Positions 1 through 8,931 are shown, counted from the stretch's first letter. The stretch: DNA of 64,000 bases from Laspinema palackyanum D2a (GCA_025370845.1 JAMXFF010000043.1:1-64000), one strand, 5' to 3'. Numbers and translations: made by a program. The notes: a model not told the origin generated them from the letters alone.

Positions 1-706
1 TCATTCTCGCTCTAGCTATTGATTTTACGGTCGTTACTCCCTCTATGTTTTGTTAGAATGAAACAGCCCTACCCTTAAGAAGGGGGGCTTGAATAATTCG
101 GCATTACTTCTAATGCAGAACTTTTTCTATGGAAGTCCCTAATAGGCGTGGGAGACTCGGATCGGTTGTGGGTTGTCTGGAAAATCTGAGTCTCCCACTT
201 CTACGGGAAAACGCCAGTTAGAGGGGGTATCTTGCCGCGCCGGATGAGTTGTGGGTACAATAAAAGTATCTGGGTGAATTACAAGGCCGGGGTGTCTTTA
301 CCGTAAAAGGTTGATGATCCCGATGGGTGTCTTATGTCTTATGTTCTTAATCCCGAGCGCCTTTACCCGAAAGGTTTATGATGGGGATGAGTGAGCGATC
401 GCCCAGGTCCTCTAACCGCAGGCAACTCTCAAACGAACAATCCCTGGATTGAGGAATGGTCCGACTGCAACACTTCACCCATTTGACATCTACAATCTGG
501 CTGATTCCGAGAGAGTAGGGTAATTGTTCAAGAGTCAACCGTTCCGAGTTAGACTGCGATCGCCCCGATTCTGGTGAAACCATCGTTCGTTGATCTGATC
601 CGTTTCCCGAGTAGATCTGCTGAAAAATCTCCCGGTTCTATGTTTTTGTTGTATTTCAACTGAATTGCCCATTATAAATTACTGATGTAGCCACTAAAAC
701 CCACTT
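1..706. other. Intergenic region, no supported gene
   Basis: I see no convincing gene. Bases 61-165 carry a dispersed repeat also found at 42500-42583 (a run of C and G around CTTAA, then the shared TAATGCAGAACTTTTT). Bases 150-198 contain an inverted repeat, GTGGGAGACTC paired with GAGTCTCCCAC about 27 bases apart. A minus-strand reading frame at 347-583 has no recognisable motif and no ribosome binding site. The region should hold the promoter of the downstream regulatory genes, but I cannot place it. Confidence 0.5.
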
Positions 707-1288
707 ATGACCGAAATATTTGGAGACTTCATTGAGGAGTTGCCCTCGGGAACGGAATATTTGATTTTGGGATTTTCTCCCGCTTCGATTCCCCTCAAAC
801 AGCGATGGCGAAACAATGGATTATCGGCGGATTTTCTGGCAGACTATTTAACGACGTTTTTTCCAAATACTGATGAAACCGCTTCACTTCGAGATAAAAA
901 AGCCGAAATCAAATGTGCAGTCAGCTACATTGCCAATGAACTTTTAGAAAATGCCATGAAGTTTAGTGCACAGACTCCGGGAACTCCGATTAGTATTCAA
1001 CTCCACTTAAATCCTGAAAGAATTGTTTTTGTTACCACTAATAGTATTTGCCGCGAGAAAGTGCGGGAATTTAAGGAATTTTTAAAACTGTTAAGCACTG
1101 AGGATCCCCTAGAACTCTACATTAAGCAAGTAGAAAACAATGCCCAAGAGGGTAGCAGCAGCACATCGGGAGTGGGTTTTCTGACCATGATCAACGACTA
1201 TGACGCTAAGATAGGGTGGAAATTTCAAGATATGAACGGGGAGCAAAAAGCGATCGCCGTAACCACAATGGTACAACTCTTATTATAG
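707..1288 (+). CDS. Slr1658-type ATP-binding regulator (HATPase-like)
   Basis: A 193-residue cytosolic protein resembling the anti-sigma-factor/HATPase-like regulators of cyanobacteria (Slr1658 type, DUF6272-like). The visible hallmark is an N-box-like stretch NELLENAMKFS near residues 77-88, as in GHKL ATPases, and a glycine-bearing SGVGFLTM near residue 153 that could act as the ATP lid. No transmembrane or sensor domain is present. It is followed by a STAS-like gene and a histidine kinase on the same strand, which suggests a partner-switching module in which this protein binds the STAS protein. Family assignment rests on the N-box and the neighbourhood; the start is the first ATG and has no strong ribosome binding site. 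Confidence 0.72.
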   Translation: MTEIFGDFIEELPSGTEYLILGFSPASIPLKQRWRNNGLSADFLADYLTTFFPNTDETASLRDKKAEIKCAVSYIANELLENAMKFSAQTPGTPISIQLHLNPERIVFVTTNSICREKVREFKEFLKLLSTEDPLELYIKQVENNAQEGSSSTSGVGFLTMINDYDAKIGWKFQDMNGEQKAIAVTTMVQLLL

Positions 1289-1645
1289 ACTCCTTAATAT
1301 GGCGCTTCTGGGACCCCTATCCGTTTCTATCAGGTTGCCGGTGGGACAGTTGCTCCAACACAGAGCCGCGCAAGTGATCAGAGGTGCTCACATCTCCCAG
1401 GGCCATTGTTATCAATGAACTGGAGGGGTAATTTTACTGAACAGTATCCCGGCATTGTCCCGTACCATGAACTAGGGAGTGATTCCGCGAGCAGTGGTCC
1501 GAGTGGGTGAGTGCATCGACTACAACCGCAGAAAAACGAGAGAGGAGGCAATCCAATCTGGGCAAACTACGGTTAGGAGCGGCAATCTGACCCTCTTACT
1601 CCTTATAACCTTAACCCGAGATCCCTTATTAACGATTGACTACTG
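1289..1645. other. Gap between the HATPase-like and STAS-like genes
   Basis: About 357 bases without a supported gene. No known repeat of this window, tRNA or clear terminator hairpin was seen. The length suggests the two genes may not share one simple transcript, or that an internal promoter lies here. Confidence 0.4.
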
Positions 1646-1993
1646 ATGATGGAAATTAAGACTGACGATTATCGCCTGTGGTATGAGAATGAAACCTCGA
1701 CACTAAACTGCCTGGGTTCCCTGCGGTTGAATGGTATGGATGAATATGACCCCATTATCCAACTCCTCGAAAGCGCGATCGACCAAGAACCGGAGACGAT
1801 GATTCTCAATCTCAAGGGCCTAGAATTTTTAAATAGCTCGGGGATCAACGTGCTTTCCAAGTTTGTGATTAAAGTACGGCAGAAAAAGAATGTAAATCTG
1901 ATTGTCAAAGGTTCTAAGAAGCTACTGTGGCAGGGAAAATCATTGAAGAACTTACAGCGACTGATGCCGTCTTTAGAACTCGAATGGGAATAG
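1646..1993 (+). CDS. Slr1659-type STAS-like regulator
   Basis: A 115-residue protein with the outline of a STAS/anti-sigma-antagonist domain: beta strands, then MILNLKGLEFLNSSGINVL near residues 52-70, where NSSGI matches the D/N-S-S-G motif that carries the phosphorylatable serine of SpoIIAA-like proteins. It probably works with the HATPase-like protein encoded 357 bases upstream, by reversible binding controlled by phosphorylation. Two in-frame ATG codons (1646 and 1649) are possible starts. The histidine kinase 277 bases downstream may belong to the same signalling set. Function is inferred from fold and context. Confidence 0.72.
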   Translation: MMEIKTDDYRLWYENETSTLNCLGSLRLNGMDEYDPIIQLLESAIDQEPETMILNLKGLEFLNSSGINVLSKFVIKVRQKKNVNLIVKGSKKLLWQGKSLKNLQRLMPSLELEWE

Positions 1994-2270
1994 GGAGAGA
2001 CCCCAGGGGAGGGGCTCGTGATAAGGGGCATAACACCCGTCGCTATCCCGTAGGCGACAGGGGACTGCTTTAACAAGGGTAGCTCAAGGGTCAAAGCGGC
2101 TGATTGCCCTCAGTTGAATCCCTGATCCTCTTTCAAGTCTGCAAAACTACTTTAAAGCGACCCTCAACCGGCGCTTTAGCGCTAGAACTTTTATCAGGCT
2201 TGAACCAGGCGAGTATAACGGGGTAAATGCGGCAAACGTCACGCGATCGCCAAAGGAAGAGATTAAGTCT

Positions 2271-3296
2271 ATGTGGGAAGAGACAGTAACAAGAGAACAG
2301 CTCCTTTTGGAGGTCCAGACCCTGCGCCGGGAGGTAGAAATGCTGAAGCAGGAAAAAAATGACCTGGAGATCCTACTGGAGAATACCACGGAACACTGCG
2401 ATAATATCGAAGCAGAACTGTTAAAAGCCAAAGAGGTGGCAGAAGTGGCCAGCCGTGCTAAAAGCGAATTTTTAGCGAATATGAGCCACGAATTGCGAAC
2501 CCCTTTAAATGGGATTTTAGGCTATGCCCAACTGATGTTGGAAGAAGAAGAAGACCTCACGGAACAACAACAACTCGACCTGACTAAAATTTATCAATGC
2601 GGTGAACATCTCTTAACTTTAATTGCCGATATTCTGGATATTGCTAAAATCGAAGCTTGCCGATTAGAAATCGATGCCCAAGAATTTCATTTTCCCCTCT
2701 TCCTTAAGGGAATTTGCGATTTATTTGATATGAGATCTAAACAAAAGGGGATCGCGTTTACTTGTGAGCGGGTTACTCCTTTACCCAGTGGGATTTACAC
2801 GGATCAGAAACGATTACGGCAAATTTTGATTAATTTATTAGGAAATGCGATTAAGTTTACGGATTCCGGTTTAGTTGCTTTTAAAGTGGGCTATGCGGTG
2901 AATGGACAGTGGTGTAAGAGCGATCGCCCCCCAGGTTGTTATTCCCTCCCCAGTAGTAACGGGACCCCGGAGGAACTTCAAGCAGAACCGCATAACATCG
3001 GACATTTACCCCCCCGAAAAATTCGCTTTGAAATTCAAGATACAGGCATCGGCATTCCCGAGGAAATGCTCAACGAAATTTTTCTTCCCTTCCATCAAGT
3101 GGGTGATAAAAGCCGCATGGCAGAAGGAACCGGACTGGGACTCGCGATTAGTAAAAAATTAGTAGAAATGATGGGAGGAGAACTCCATGTCATCAGTCGT
3201 GTCGGCGAAGGGAGCATCTTTTGGATGGAGTTGGAGTTGCAAGAAATTCCCGAATGGGTAGATAGCAACTCCTTACCCTTAAGAATTGGAAATTAA
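2271..3296 (+). CDS. Sensor histidine kinase with N-terminal coiled coil
   Basis: A 341-residue soluble histidine kinase. Residues 8-65 form a charged coiled coil (leucine and glutamate rich) instead of a ligand-binding sensor. The HisKA box [15 protein letters not shown] places the phosphorylated histidine at about residue 73. The HATPase domain has an N box ([13 protein letters not shown]), a G1 box (DTGIGIP) and a G2 box ([12 protein letters not shown]). There is no membrane segment or receiver domain. The ATG at 2271 is preceded by a good ribosome binding site (AAGGAAGAG). Lack of a sensor and the neighbouring HATPase/STAS-like genes suggest its input comes from a partner protein. No response regulator is adjacent. 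Confidence 0.9.
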   Translation: MWEETVTREQLLLEVQTLRREVEMLKQEKNDLEILLENTTEHCDNIEAELLKAKEVAEVASRAKSEFLANMSHELRTPLNGILGYAQLMLEEEEDLTEQQQLDLTKIYQCGEHLLTLIADILDIAKIEACRLEIDAQEFHFPLFLKGICDLFDMRSKQKGIAFTCERVTPLPSGIYTDQKRLRQILINLLGNAIKFTDSGLVAFKVGYAVNGQWCKSDRPPGCYSLPSSNGTPEELQAEPHNIGHLPPRKIRFEIQDTGIGIPEEMLNEIFLPFHQVGDKSRMAEGTGLGLAISKKLVEMMGGELHVISRVGEGSIFWMELELQEIPEWVDSNSLPLRIGN

Positions 3297-3349
3297 CCCT
3301 CAAAACACCGAAGGAAAGGGGAAACTGATTCCTTTTTTTTAGGCATTTT

Positions 3350-4150
3350 TTACCCAAAAACGGCGGGACGACTACTGGATAAAATGGAATGTAAATTGAC
3401 CACCTGGCCAATCACCGCGATCGCCGGGGCCTCAAATCCAGTTTCTTCAACCCGTTGGACAATGGTTTCTAGGGTGCCAATCAGTTCTTCTTGATCCGGG
3501 CGGGTCCCCCAGCGAATTAAGGCGATCGGGGTCTCAGGACTCAGCCCTGCATTCAGCAATTCCCCGGTAATATAGGGTAAATTATGCACCCCCATATAGA
3601 CGGCGATGGTTTCTGAACCTTGGGCGATCGCCTGCCAATTCACCTGGGGTCGATATTTCCCTACCGTCTCATGTCCCGTGACAAACGTCACCGAAGAACT
3701 ATATCCCCGATGAGTTAGGGGAATTCCCGCATAAGCAGGGGCCGCAATTCCTGAAGTCACTCCAGGGACCACCTCCACCGCCACCCCCGCAGCAATTAAA
3801 TCCTCCATCTCTTCGCCACCGCGACCAAATACAAACGGATCCCCGCCTTTTAACCGCACCACAACCGCATGAATCTGCGCCTGTTCAATTAAAATTTGAG
3901 TCGTCTCATCCTGCTTCAACGAATGCCGTCCCCGGCGTTTTCCGGCATTAATTTGTTCAGCATGAGGATTAATCAGGGCGAGAATTTGCGGACTGACTAA
4001 GGCATCATAAATCACCACATCCGCACATTCTAAGAGGGTTTTGCCCTTAATCGTCAGCAAACCCGGGTCTCCTGGTCCTGCGCCGACTAAATACACCTTG
4101 CCTAATGTTCTTGCCTTTGGTCCGCTTGAGGTTGCAGATTGTACTACCAT
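3350..4150 (-). CDS. cobA: Uroporphyrinogen-III C-methyltransferase
   Basis: A 266-residue S-adenosylmethionine-dependent enzyme that methylates uroporphyrinogen III at C2 and C7 to give precorrin-2, the branch to siroheme and cobalamin. Diagnostic motifs are visible: GAGPGDPGLLT near residues 24-34, GDPFVFGRGGEE near 104-115, and VVPGVTSGIAAPAYAGIPLTHR split across residues 128-149. Length fits the single-domain SUMT family, without the CysG dehydrogenase/ferrochelatase part. It runs convergently toward the histidine kinase and diverges from the methyltransferase gene. A short hairpin before a T-run at 3328-3340 belongs to the opposite strand. Confidence 0.95.
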   Translation of the reverse strand: MVVQSATSSGPKARTLGKVYLVGAGPGDPGLLTIKGKTLLECADVVIYDALVSPQILALINPHAEQINAGKRRGRHSLKQDETTQILIEQAQIHAVVVRLKGGDPFVFGRGGEEMEDLIAAGVAVEVVPGVTSGIAAPAYAGIPLTHRGYSSSVTFVTGHETVGKYRPQVNWQAIAQGSETIAVYMGVHNLPYITGELLNAGLSPETPIALIRWGTRPDQEELIGTLETIVQRVEETGFEAPAIAVIGQVVNLHSILSSSRPAVFG

Positions 4151-4441
4151 ATTGACTCTACTTTAATCCTGGACTTTAGTTGCTCTGAATCGGTCCGATT
4201 GACCGGGGTTTATCGCGTTAAAATGTATCAATAATATCGAAAAAAGATTTGGGTCCGGGAATTCCAGACCGCTCTGTTATTTCTAGTTTAGGCTATTTGT
4301 AATCTGGATGACAATTCGTATCATTGATTACCAGAATGGATGATCCATGAAAGGATTGCATTTAGCTTATCCGATTTTTGCATTTGTGGGAAGGGAACCA
4401 CTGATTTCACGGATTTTCACGGAGTTGGAGGTGGGGAAGGG

Positions 4442-5185
4442 ATGGATTTTGAGGCATTTTTTACGGTGCACTGCAATCTGCCGAGAGAGGGACCGGGAAG
4501 TGATGAGGCGACGCGGGAGGCGATTCGCCGGTTGCCTTCCTTGCCGCGATCGCCTCGGGTTTTGGACCTCGGATGTGGTCCCGGACGGCAGAGTATGGTG
4601 TTGGCGCAGGAGTTGAAGGGGACGGTGATAGCGGTGGATTTGCATGAACCGTTTCTGCAACAGTTGGAAGTGTCGGCAGGACAAGCGGGACTGGGCGATC
4701 GCATCACGATTCGTCACGGAGATATGGGGGCCTTAGAGGACCCTCCAGGCAGTTTTGACCTGATTTGGTCAGAAGGGGCCATCTATCTCTTGGGGTTTGC
4801 CAACGGATTGCGCCTCTGGCGTCCCCTCTTGCGGGACGCAGGACTGCTGGTGGTGAGTGAATGTACCTGGATTCAGGACAATCCACCTCGGGAAGTCTGG
4901 GACTATTGGCAAGTGGGATATCCAGAAATGATGACTATTGAGGACAATATTAAAACAGCAACCGAGGCCGGGTATGAGGTGTTGGATACCTTTATTTTAC
5001 CGCGATCGGCCTGGTGGGATGAATATCTAACGCCAGTTAGCGATCGTGTCCAACAATTACGCACCGCAGGCAATCTTACCCCGGCATTATCCCAAGTCCT
5101 CGCCGAAATTGAACAAGAAATCGACATCTGCGATCGCTATGGCGAGTTCTTTGGTTACGTCTTTTATCTCCTAAAAAAATCATGA
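4442..5185 (+). CDS. Class I SAM-dependent methyltransferase
   Basis: A 247-residue class I methyltransferase. Motif I, VLDLGCGPGRQS, lies near residues 38-49, followed by an acidic strand end (VIAVDLHEP) and a motif IV-like FDLIWSEGAIY. I chose the ATG at 4442 because GGAGGTGGGG lies just upstream and the residues before it look like non-coding leader; an upstream in-frame ATG at 4340 would add 34 residues. The substrate cannot be told from sequence. The stop is followed within 20 bases by an array of short repeats. Confidence 0.85.
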   Translation: MDFEAFFTVHCNLPREGPGSDEATREAIRRLPSLPRSPRVLDLGCGPGRQSMVLAQELKGTVIAVDLHEPFLQQLEVSAGQAGLGDRITIRHGDMGALEDPPGSFDLIWSEGAIYLLGFANGLRLWRPLLRDAGLLVVSECTWIQDNPPREVWDYWQVGYPEMMTIEDNIKTATEAGYEVLDTFILPRSAWWDEYLTPVSDRVQQLRTAGNLTPALSQVLAEIEQEIDICDRYGEFFGYVFYLLKKS

Positions 5186-5200
5186 TACAGCCCATCTAAA

Positions 5201-5392
5201 CCCCTTCAATCGTTCTCTCCAATTGTTCGTAGTAACGACTTCAGTCGTTCTCCTCAATTGTTCGTAGTAACGACTTCAGTCGTTCTTATCTTTGTTCGTA
5301 GTAACGACTTCAATCGTTCTCTCCAATTGTTCGTAGTAACGACTTCAGTCGTTCTCTCCAATTGTTCGTAGTAACGCCTTCAGTCGTTATCC
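5201..5392. repeat. Family B repeat array (five units, 34-35 bp period)
   Basis: Five near-identical units start at about 5225, 5260, 5294, 5329 and 5364. Each contains TTCGTAGTAACGACTTCAG followed by TCGTT, in which AACGACT and AGTCGTT form a short palindrome. A truncated unit precedes the first. Spacers are almost the same (TCTCCAATTG), so this is a tandem repeat and not a CRISPR array. The last unit carries GCC instead of GAC, breaking one pair. Confidence 0.9.
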
Positions 5393-5422
5393 CAAAAAAA
5401 AACCCATCATCCCCCCCCCTAA

Positions 5423-7123
5423 TCATCGCACTTGTAAAGTCCGCAACCGATTCAGGGCCGCCGCGAATTCCAGAGCACGAAACCGCACTAAATCCCCTTC
5501 CGGAAACCGAGTTAACACATCTAATCCTTGTTCATCAATATCCGCCATCACCCGATCGAGAATCTCCCGTAACGATCGCCTACCATCCATGTAGCGGTCC
5601 TTCCCATACACCATTGCCGCCGCGATCGCCCGTAATTGTCCCGGGTCCACAATTTGCTCAACGGCAGTCAAATCAATATCTTCCACGCCAAAGCGCACTT
5701 CATCCACATCTCGCACTTTCAGACGCACATCCCGTTTCCCCGAACTCGGGTCCAGACTATTCGGGATGGGGATGCGGTTGGGAATACTCCCGAACTCTTG
5801 TCCCCCTTCCGATTGCCGACCCGTGGCATATTCTGCGGCAACTGCCTTGGCGCGATCGGTGACATCATAAGCGACAAAATTATCCATTGCCACAGCGCGA
5901 TCGGCCACATCAAAATAATCGCCACTGCCTCCCATAACTAAAATGGTTGAAACGCCTAGAGTAGTCAAGGATTTAATTTTATCAATAAACGGCGTAATCG
6001 GTTCTTTTTCTTTCGCAATTAACGCTTGCATCCGGCGATCGCGAATCATGAAATTAGTCGCTGCTGTATCTTCATCCACCAATAATACGGTGGTTCCTGC
6101 TTCCAATGCTTCCATAATATTAGCAGATTGTGAGGTACTGCCGCTGGCATTTGTAGTAGAAAACTGTTGGGTAGAACGACCTTGGGGTAAATGATTGATA
6201 AAGGGTGAAATATCGACTCCGACAACGCTACGACCATCTTCTGCCCGGATTTTCATCGCCCCAGGATCAGTGACGACAAATTCTCGACCATCGCCGGGAA
6301 TATGATTATAAACCCCAACTTCGATCGCCCGCAGTAAGGTCGATTTGCCATGATAACCGCCTCCGACAATGAGGGTAATTCCCGTGGGAATTCCCATCCC
6401 GGTAATTTGGCCGCGATTGGGACAGTTGAATTCGACTTGTAATGACTCGGGAGAGACAAAGGGAATTGCTTCGGTAGCACTTAATGGGCGATCGTCTACC
6501 CCACTGCGTCGAGGTAAAATGGCACCATTGGCAATAAAGGCGATTAGATTTTGTTCTTTGAGGCGATCGCGCAACCAGTCGGCATCTTCAATGGTTTCCA
6601 CCTGGGTGCGAATTTTCGACTGATTCAAATTGCGGTAAAACAGCGCCTTTTCTACAATTTTAGGGATATCATCGCAGAGCATTTCCCCGGCGAGATGGCC
6701 TAAAATTCGCCGTCCTTGGGCGGGAAGTCCGACGGTGAAGCGAATTTCTATCTCATCGGAATTGAGGGTAGCACAACTGCGTTCTAGGACCTCTTGGGTG
6801 ACCTTGGCGATCGCAATTTGACCACTTTTCCCCGTTCCTCGTCGGGTGGAAACCTGCCTTGCCGCCTGAGCAAATTCCCGCGTGAGATAATCTCCCAGGG
6901 CAATATTTCGACTGGGAGAGTGATACAATTCCTCGGGAAAACCGGCCACTGATTGAGGCACTCGCACGGAAAGTTTACTCGGGGATGCAAATGGGTCTCC
7001 CTGAACATAATCGATAGATAGGGTAAAATCCGGGAATTTGTAGCGACCCTGGATATCTTTATACGCCTTATAACTCCGGCCATCCAATTGATTGAGCTGC
7101 TGTCGTAATTGTTGATATTGCAT
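5423..7123 (-). CDS. ABC-class ATPase (COG3044/DUF2791-like family)
   Basis: A 566-residue predicted ATPase of the ABC class that carries no transporter membrane domain. The Walker A motif is GGGYHGKSTLL near residues 252-262, and the Walker B strand is TTVLLVDEDTAA near residues 340-351. The N-terminal 230 residues match the characteristic region of this family, beginning with a Gln/Leu-rich helix and GRSYKAYKDIQG. The biological role of the family is not well established. It stands alone, between two family B repeat arrays, which probably mark its transcriptional borders. Start at the first ATG. Confidence 0.88.
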   Translation of the reverse strand: MQYQQLRQQLNQLDGRSYKAYKDIQGRYKFPDFTLSIDYVQGDPFASPSKLSVRVPQSVAGFPEELYHSPSRNIALGDYLTREFAQAARQVSTRRGTGKSGQIAIAKVTQEVLERSCATLNSDEIEIRFTVGLPAQGRRILGHLAGEMLCDDIPKIVEKALFYRNLNQSKIRTQVETIEDADWLRDRLKEQNLIAFIANGAILPRRSGVDDRPLSATEAIPFVSPESLQVEFNCPNRGQITGMGIPTGITLIVGGGYHGKSTLLRAIEVGVYNHIPGDGREFVVTDPGAMKIRAEDGRSVVGVDISPFINHLPQGRSTQQFSTTNASGSTSQSANIMEALEAGTTVLLVDEDTAATNFMIRDRRMQALIAKEKEPITPFIDKIKSLTTLGVSTILVMGGSGDYFDVADRAVAMDNFVAYDVTDRAKAVAAEYATGRQSEGGQEFGSIPNRIPIPNSLDPSSGKRDVRLKVRDVDEVRFGVEDIDLTAVEQIVDPGQLRAIAAAMVYGKDRYMDGRRSLREILDRVMADIDEQGLDVLTRFPEGDLVRFRALEFAAALNRLRTLQVR

Positions 7124-7533
7124 GAAAAGTCCAAAGAAAGATAACCCCTAGTTAGAGCAATGAATTTCGGCTCCTCCGAAACTCACCCTCCTAGTCCCCA
7201 TTATCCCACAATATGAACCGTTCTCCAATGTTCGTAGTAACGACTTCAGTCGTTCTCTTAAGTTCGTAGTAACGACTTCAGTCGTTCTCTTAAGTTCGTA
7301 GTAACGACTTCAGTCGTTCTCCAATGTTCGTAGTAACGACTTTAGTCGTTCCCCCCAGTCATTAGAAAATCGAAAGGGCGCATAACTTGCGCCCCCAATC
7401 ATTTAAGAATTTATGATTCGTAATATCCTGAAAAACGTCGAATTGATGTAACCCTATCCTGAGTTGAGAAAAACTAACCGCTTCCCCTCTGAGTCGGGTC
7501 ATGATGGGGGAATAAATCACAAAATCCGGTGAA
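7124..7533. other. Repeat-bearing gap downstream of a small gene
   Basis: No gene is supported. The centre is a second family B array (listed separately). The rest lies between the promoter side of the ABC-class ATPase gene and the stop of the small minus-strand gene. A reading frame here overlaps that small gene in another phase and looks like its shadow. Confidence 0.5.
7219..7353. repeat. Family B repeat array (four units)
   Basis: Four copies of TTCGTAGTAACGACTTCAG plus TCGTT start near 7231, 7265, 7296 and 7327, with a period of 31-34 bases. The last copy reads ACTTTAGT in the loop. The arrangement matches the array on the other side of the ATPase gene, so that gene is bracketed by the same repeat in the same orientation. 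Confidence 0.9.
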
Positions 7534-7755
7534 TTACGCCACCTCTTGATGACCGATCGCCCGGTCGATGAAACGCTTCCCTGCCGCGATCGCCACCTCG
7601 GGAGTGGGATAGGGTTTCGTATCGCTGAGGACCTCCGTTTCTGAGGCAAGGCACAAGGGACGGTATCCATCAGTTCCGGGAAAGACCAAAATGGTCCAAT
7701 CCCGATAGTTAACCTGATGGGGTTTTGCCGTGTGCAAGTCCCGATTGGGGTTCAT
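7534..7755 (-). CDS. Small conserved-looking protein of unknown function
   Basis: A 73-residue protein with no name I can support. Its body, YRDWTILVFPGTDGYRPL followed by a DTKPYPTPEVAIAAGKRFID segment, has the look of the small cyanobacterial proteins made of a three-strand sheet followed by one helix. A strong ribosome binding site (AAGGAAGGG) sits six to eight bases before the ATG, which is the main reason to accept the gene. It is cytosolic with no cysteines useful for metal binding. It lies between repeat blocks and has no operon partner. Confidence 0.6.
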   Translation of the reverse strand: MNPNRDLHTAKPHQVNYRDWTILVFPGTDGYRPLCLASETEVLSDTKPYPTPEVAIAAGKRFIDRAIGHQEVA

Positions 7756-8361
7756 GATTGCCCTTCCTTTTTAATAAACCGTCTTAACATACAGGACATT
7801 CTCCTAAGATTCCGTCACCGAACAAACAACCGAACCCCGGGAGTCCTTCTTGTCCCCTCCCCTTAGCAAGGGGAGGGTTAGGGTGGGGTCCCCGTGAACT
7901 ATTAACTACCTCTTGTCCCCTCCCCTTAGCAAGGGGAGGGTTAGGGTGGGGTCCCCGTGAACTATTAACTCCCTCTTGTCCCCTCCCCTTAGCAAGGAGA
8001 GGGTTAGGGTGGGGTTCTTCTTGGACGATCGCCACCTAACGCACTCTTGACAGCGATCGCGCCTGTATGGAGGTTGGTCCAACCTTTTTCTTCGTGACGC
8101 GGCGATCGCGCGCAAGCGTGAACTCACCACCTACTCATTCCTCTTGACACGCAAGGGCGTGTCAAGAGGACCCCACCCTAACCCTCCCCTTGCTAAGGGG
8201 AGGGGACCGGAGAATCACCCTCAACCTAAAAACCCTACTCTTGTAAGACCCTTGCGAATGTAATGGGTTTTTCCCCCAGGAATTTCCAGGAAAGGGGGAA
8301 ATTGGACAGGGTTCTAAATCGGAGCGTATAGTGATGATATGCTGTCTCATTCTGATGCTCT
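7756..8361. repeat. Family A repeat cluster
   Basis: Three direct copies of family A lie at about 7853-8016 (core CCCCTTAGCAAGGGG followed by AGGGTTAGGGTGGGG), spaced about 64 bases apart with a shared linker (CCCGTGAACTATTAACT). One inverted copy lies at 8170-8208. Between them is a variable stretch with several GCGATCGC sites. Apparent reading frames here (with PNPPLAKGRG) are only translations of the repeat. No gene is supported. Confidence 0.85.
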
Positions 8362-8814
8362 ATGCCCAGACGCATCACTATTCAAGCTCATTTGAGCGTA
8401 GCAGAACTTGAAACTCGCTATCGCCACTCCAAAGACCCGGTAGAACGCACCCATTATCAAATCATCTGGTTGTTGGCAAAAGGGTTCCCCACAGAACAGG
8501 TGGCGGAGGTGACGGGGTACTGTCGAGATTGGATCCGGCAGGTGGCGCGTCGTTATAATAAGGAAGGCAGCGCCGGACTGGGCGATCGCCGTCATGAGAA
8601 CCCGGGTGCCGAACCGTTGCTGTCTCCCCAACAGGAAACCGAATTATGGGAAGCACTCCAAGGCCCTCCTCCCAATGGCGGATTATGGAATAGTCGCACT
8701 GTTGCAGAGTGGATATCGGAACGGATTGCCCGTCCGGTGGCACTGCAACGGGGATGGGACTACCTCCAACAGATCAAAGCAAGACTGGCGACTGAGGGGA
8801 CTCTCAACGGATAA
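8362..8814 (+). CDS. IS630-type helix-turn-helix protein, probably a transposase N-terminal remnant
   Basis: A 150-residue protein with the N-terminal helix-turn-helix of IS630-family transposases: an RxxxVxxxxG-like core (PTEQVAEVTGYCRDWIRQVA, residues 50-69), then a linker and a second winged helix region (PPNGGLWNSRTVAEWISER). The DDE catalytic half is absent. After the stop at 8814 the same frame stays open for about 40 codons but does not encode a recognisable DDE domain. No terminal inverted repeats were found, so the element is probably a remnant or a domesticated DNA-binding protein. The downstream gap contains a 30-bp palindrome. Confidence 0.7.
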   Translation: MPRRITIQAHLSVAELETRYRHSKDPVERTHYQIIWLLAKGFPTEQVAEVTGYCRDWIRQVARRYNKEGSAGLGDRRHENPGAEPLLSPQQETELWEALQGPPPNGGLWNSRTVAEWISERIARPVALQRGWDYLQQIKARLATEGTLNG

Positions 8815-8888
8815 GATTGCCTCATGGAGGTTGTTCCAGTTCCAAATCCAACTCCCACAGGACTGAGACTTATTTTGAGAATCCACCC

Positions 8889-8931
8889 TAAATCCTGTAG
8901 AGGCGATTTGCAAATCGCCTCTACAGATTTA
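8889..8931. repeat. Perfect 30-bp palindrome with extended arms
   Basis: TGTAGAGGCGATTTG (8896-8910) is followed directly by its exact complement (8911-8925). The arms continue with TAAATC and GATTTA after one unpaired C. Such GTAGAGGCGAT palindromes occur as interspersed repeats in cyanobacteria. Here it could also end transcription of the HTH gene, although no T-run follows. Confidence 0.8.

Noticed and set aside
347-583. A 78-residue minus-strand frame near the left end
   Set aside because: No homology-like features and no ribosome binding site; it lies in a repeat-containing intergenic region.
4367-4717. Overlapping minus-strand frames in the methyltransferase gene
   Set aside because: They are antisense to motif I and other conserved parts of the methyltransferase, and have no ribosome binding site.
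5201-5392. Evenly spaced repeats resembling a CRISPR array
   Set aside because: The sequences between the repeat cores are nearly the same in all units and only about ten bases long. There are no unique spacers and no cas genes nearby.
7784-8130. Minus-strand frames with PNPPLAKGRG repeats
   Set aside because: These residues are the translation of family A repeats, which also appear in frame upstream of the VWA gene at 43817-44116. Not genes.
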